Part shown: positions 33,758-34,196 of the stretch, piece after piece
Position numbering within the stretch: the stretch's first letter is position 1
Layout: each line of letters opens with the position of its first letter
Assembly: GCA_964533275.1 (NCBI GenBank)
Contig: CAZHJK010000027.1
Span: 1 to 34,196, forward strand
DNA: 34,196 bases
Direction: 5' to 3'
From: CAZHJK01 sp964533275
GTDB taxonomy: Bacteria > Bacillota > Clostridia > Eubacteriales > Garciellaceae
Program-made: the position numbers and the translations under genes
Notes under the pieces: model-generated
Told to the model about the DNA's origin: nothing
Database searches by the model: none
What the model saw: only the letters and a program-made list of their open reading frames with translations

Positions 33758-33759
33758 AA

Positions 33760-33825
33760 CCCGGGCAAACAGAGTCGTTTGCCCCTACCCATGAGATAGA
33801 TTGTAGGGGTGGACGACCTTGTCCA
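33760..33825. repeat. Facing pair of palindromic repeats with CCCCTAC/GTAGGGG ends
   Basis: GGGCAAAC pairs with GTTTGCCC (33763-33784), followed by CCTAC. After a 12-base spacer GTAGGGG begins the second unit, with GGGTGGAC/GTCCATCC arms. CCCCTAC and GTAGGGG can pair across the spacer. This is the same two-unit layout as at 123-178. Confidence 0.65.
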
Positions 33826-33888
33826 TCCGATGGTGCGTACTCTTTATTTTATATGAAGCAAGAGATATTTTAATCAAAGGAGAAAATA

Positions 33889-34173
33889 ATGAAAAAAGCA
33901 GTTAAAATTATTATAGGGATAAGTTTTATTTTTTACTTATTTGCATTAATAGTAGTATTATTTATAGACTCAAGAGGAACTGGATACGGTATGCCATTTG
34001 TTGCATATTTAAGGTTTTCAGTGAATATTATTCCCTTTAAAACTATAGGCTCATATATTAAGGCAATATTTAATGGAAGTATGAATCTAAATATTCCAAT
34101 AAGAAATCTTGGTGGTAACTTCATTTTATTTTTACCAATGGCAGCCTTAAAGAGTAAAAATTCTTCGGGCTAA
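33889..34173 (+). CDS. VanZ-like membrane protein, apparently shortened
   Basis: This 94-residue product has one helix at about 7-27 and the VanZ-typical RFSVNIIPFKTIGSYIKAIF, then RNLGGNFILFLPM, which should begin the second helix. It then changes to ALKSKNSSG and stops at 34171-34173. Normal VanZ-family proteins run about 150 residues with four or more helices, so the C-terminal half is missing. A deletion or frameshift near 34145 is likely. An AAAGGAG ribosome site precedes the ATG. The window ends 23 bases later, so no downstream continuation can be checked. VanZ proteins affect glycopeptide sensitivity in some cases. Confidence 0.6.
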   Translation: MKKAVKIIIGISFIFYLFALIVVLFIDSRGTGYGMPFVAYLRFSVNIIPFKTIGSYIKAIFNGSMNLNIPIRNLGGNFILFLPMAALKSKNSSG

Positions 34174-34196
34174 ATTTCCCCTAATAATGTAGTGAA

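Noticed and set aside
1..34196. CRISPR array, tRNA or rRNA genes, insertion sequences
   Set aside because: No regularly spaced direct repeats, no tRNA cloverleaf or rRNA signature sequences, and no transposase motif were seen on either strand.

Overview
The window is low-GC, AT-rich DNA from an anaerobic, endospore-forming Firmicute of the class Clostridia. The evidence is a GerA-type germinant receptor operon, an H-type small acid-soluble spore protein, a tungsten-type aldehyde:ferredoxin oxidoreductase, NuoE/F/G-like flavin-iron-sulfur subunits, an ArsP-type arsenic operon and strong AGGAGG ribosome binding sites. Short palindromic repeats of the kind scattered through Tissierella/Alkaliphilus-like genomes are also present. 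The genus cannot be fixed from this sequence alone. Most genes lie on the plus strand.

Layout. 1-4300: two palindromic repeat units, then a four-gene germinant receptor operon (GerKA-like, GerKC-like lipoprotein, a 68-residue two-helix protein and GerKB-like). 4466-10448: the metabolic core. It has a MoaD/ThiS-like protein, a strongly folded untranslated leader, a 16-cysteine ferredoxin overlapping an aldehyde:ferredoxin oxidoreductase, and, after a palindromic repeat, NuoE-, NuoF- and NuoG/HydA-like subunits with no hydrogenase active-site domain. Together they look like a tungsten aldehyde oxidase wired to an NAD(H)/ferredoxin flavin module, possibly electron-bifurcating. 10586-13840: two cyclic-di-GMP genes, one a PAS-PAS-GGDEF-EAL protein with a degenerate GGDEF and intact EAL, the other a membrane diguanylate cyclase. 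13896-16212: an EcsAB-like ABC transporter. 16222-18754: a lipase-like hydrolase, a membrane protein, a second palindromic repeat, sspH and a sugar acetyltransferase.

19041-24651: a Na/Pi cotransporter with a PhoU-like tail, a lipoprotein of three tandem rhodanese domains, a chromate transporter behind a folded leader, and a membrane-anchored YpmS-like protein. 25026-27700: a DUF2007 protein, an alpha/beta hydrolase, a composite pseudogene (antiporter remnants joined to the tail of a dynamin-like GTPase) and an HD-domain protein. 27878-29593 (minus): mgtE with its promoter, M-box magnesium riboswitch and terminator. 29778-30563: two small membrane proteins around a sirtuin gene remnant. 30673-33172: an arsenic operon (arsR, small thioredoxin-like protein, ArsP-type permease, arsC) with a palindromic operator. 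33173-34196: decayed coding sequence, another palindromic repeat pair and a shortened VanZ-like gene.

The most notable items are the aldehyde oxidoreductase/flavin module with its structured leader, the freshly duplicated triple rhodanese, and the pseudogene remnants and palindromic repeats that mark places where the chromosome has been rearranged.
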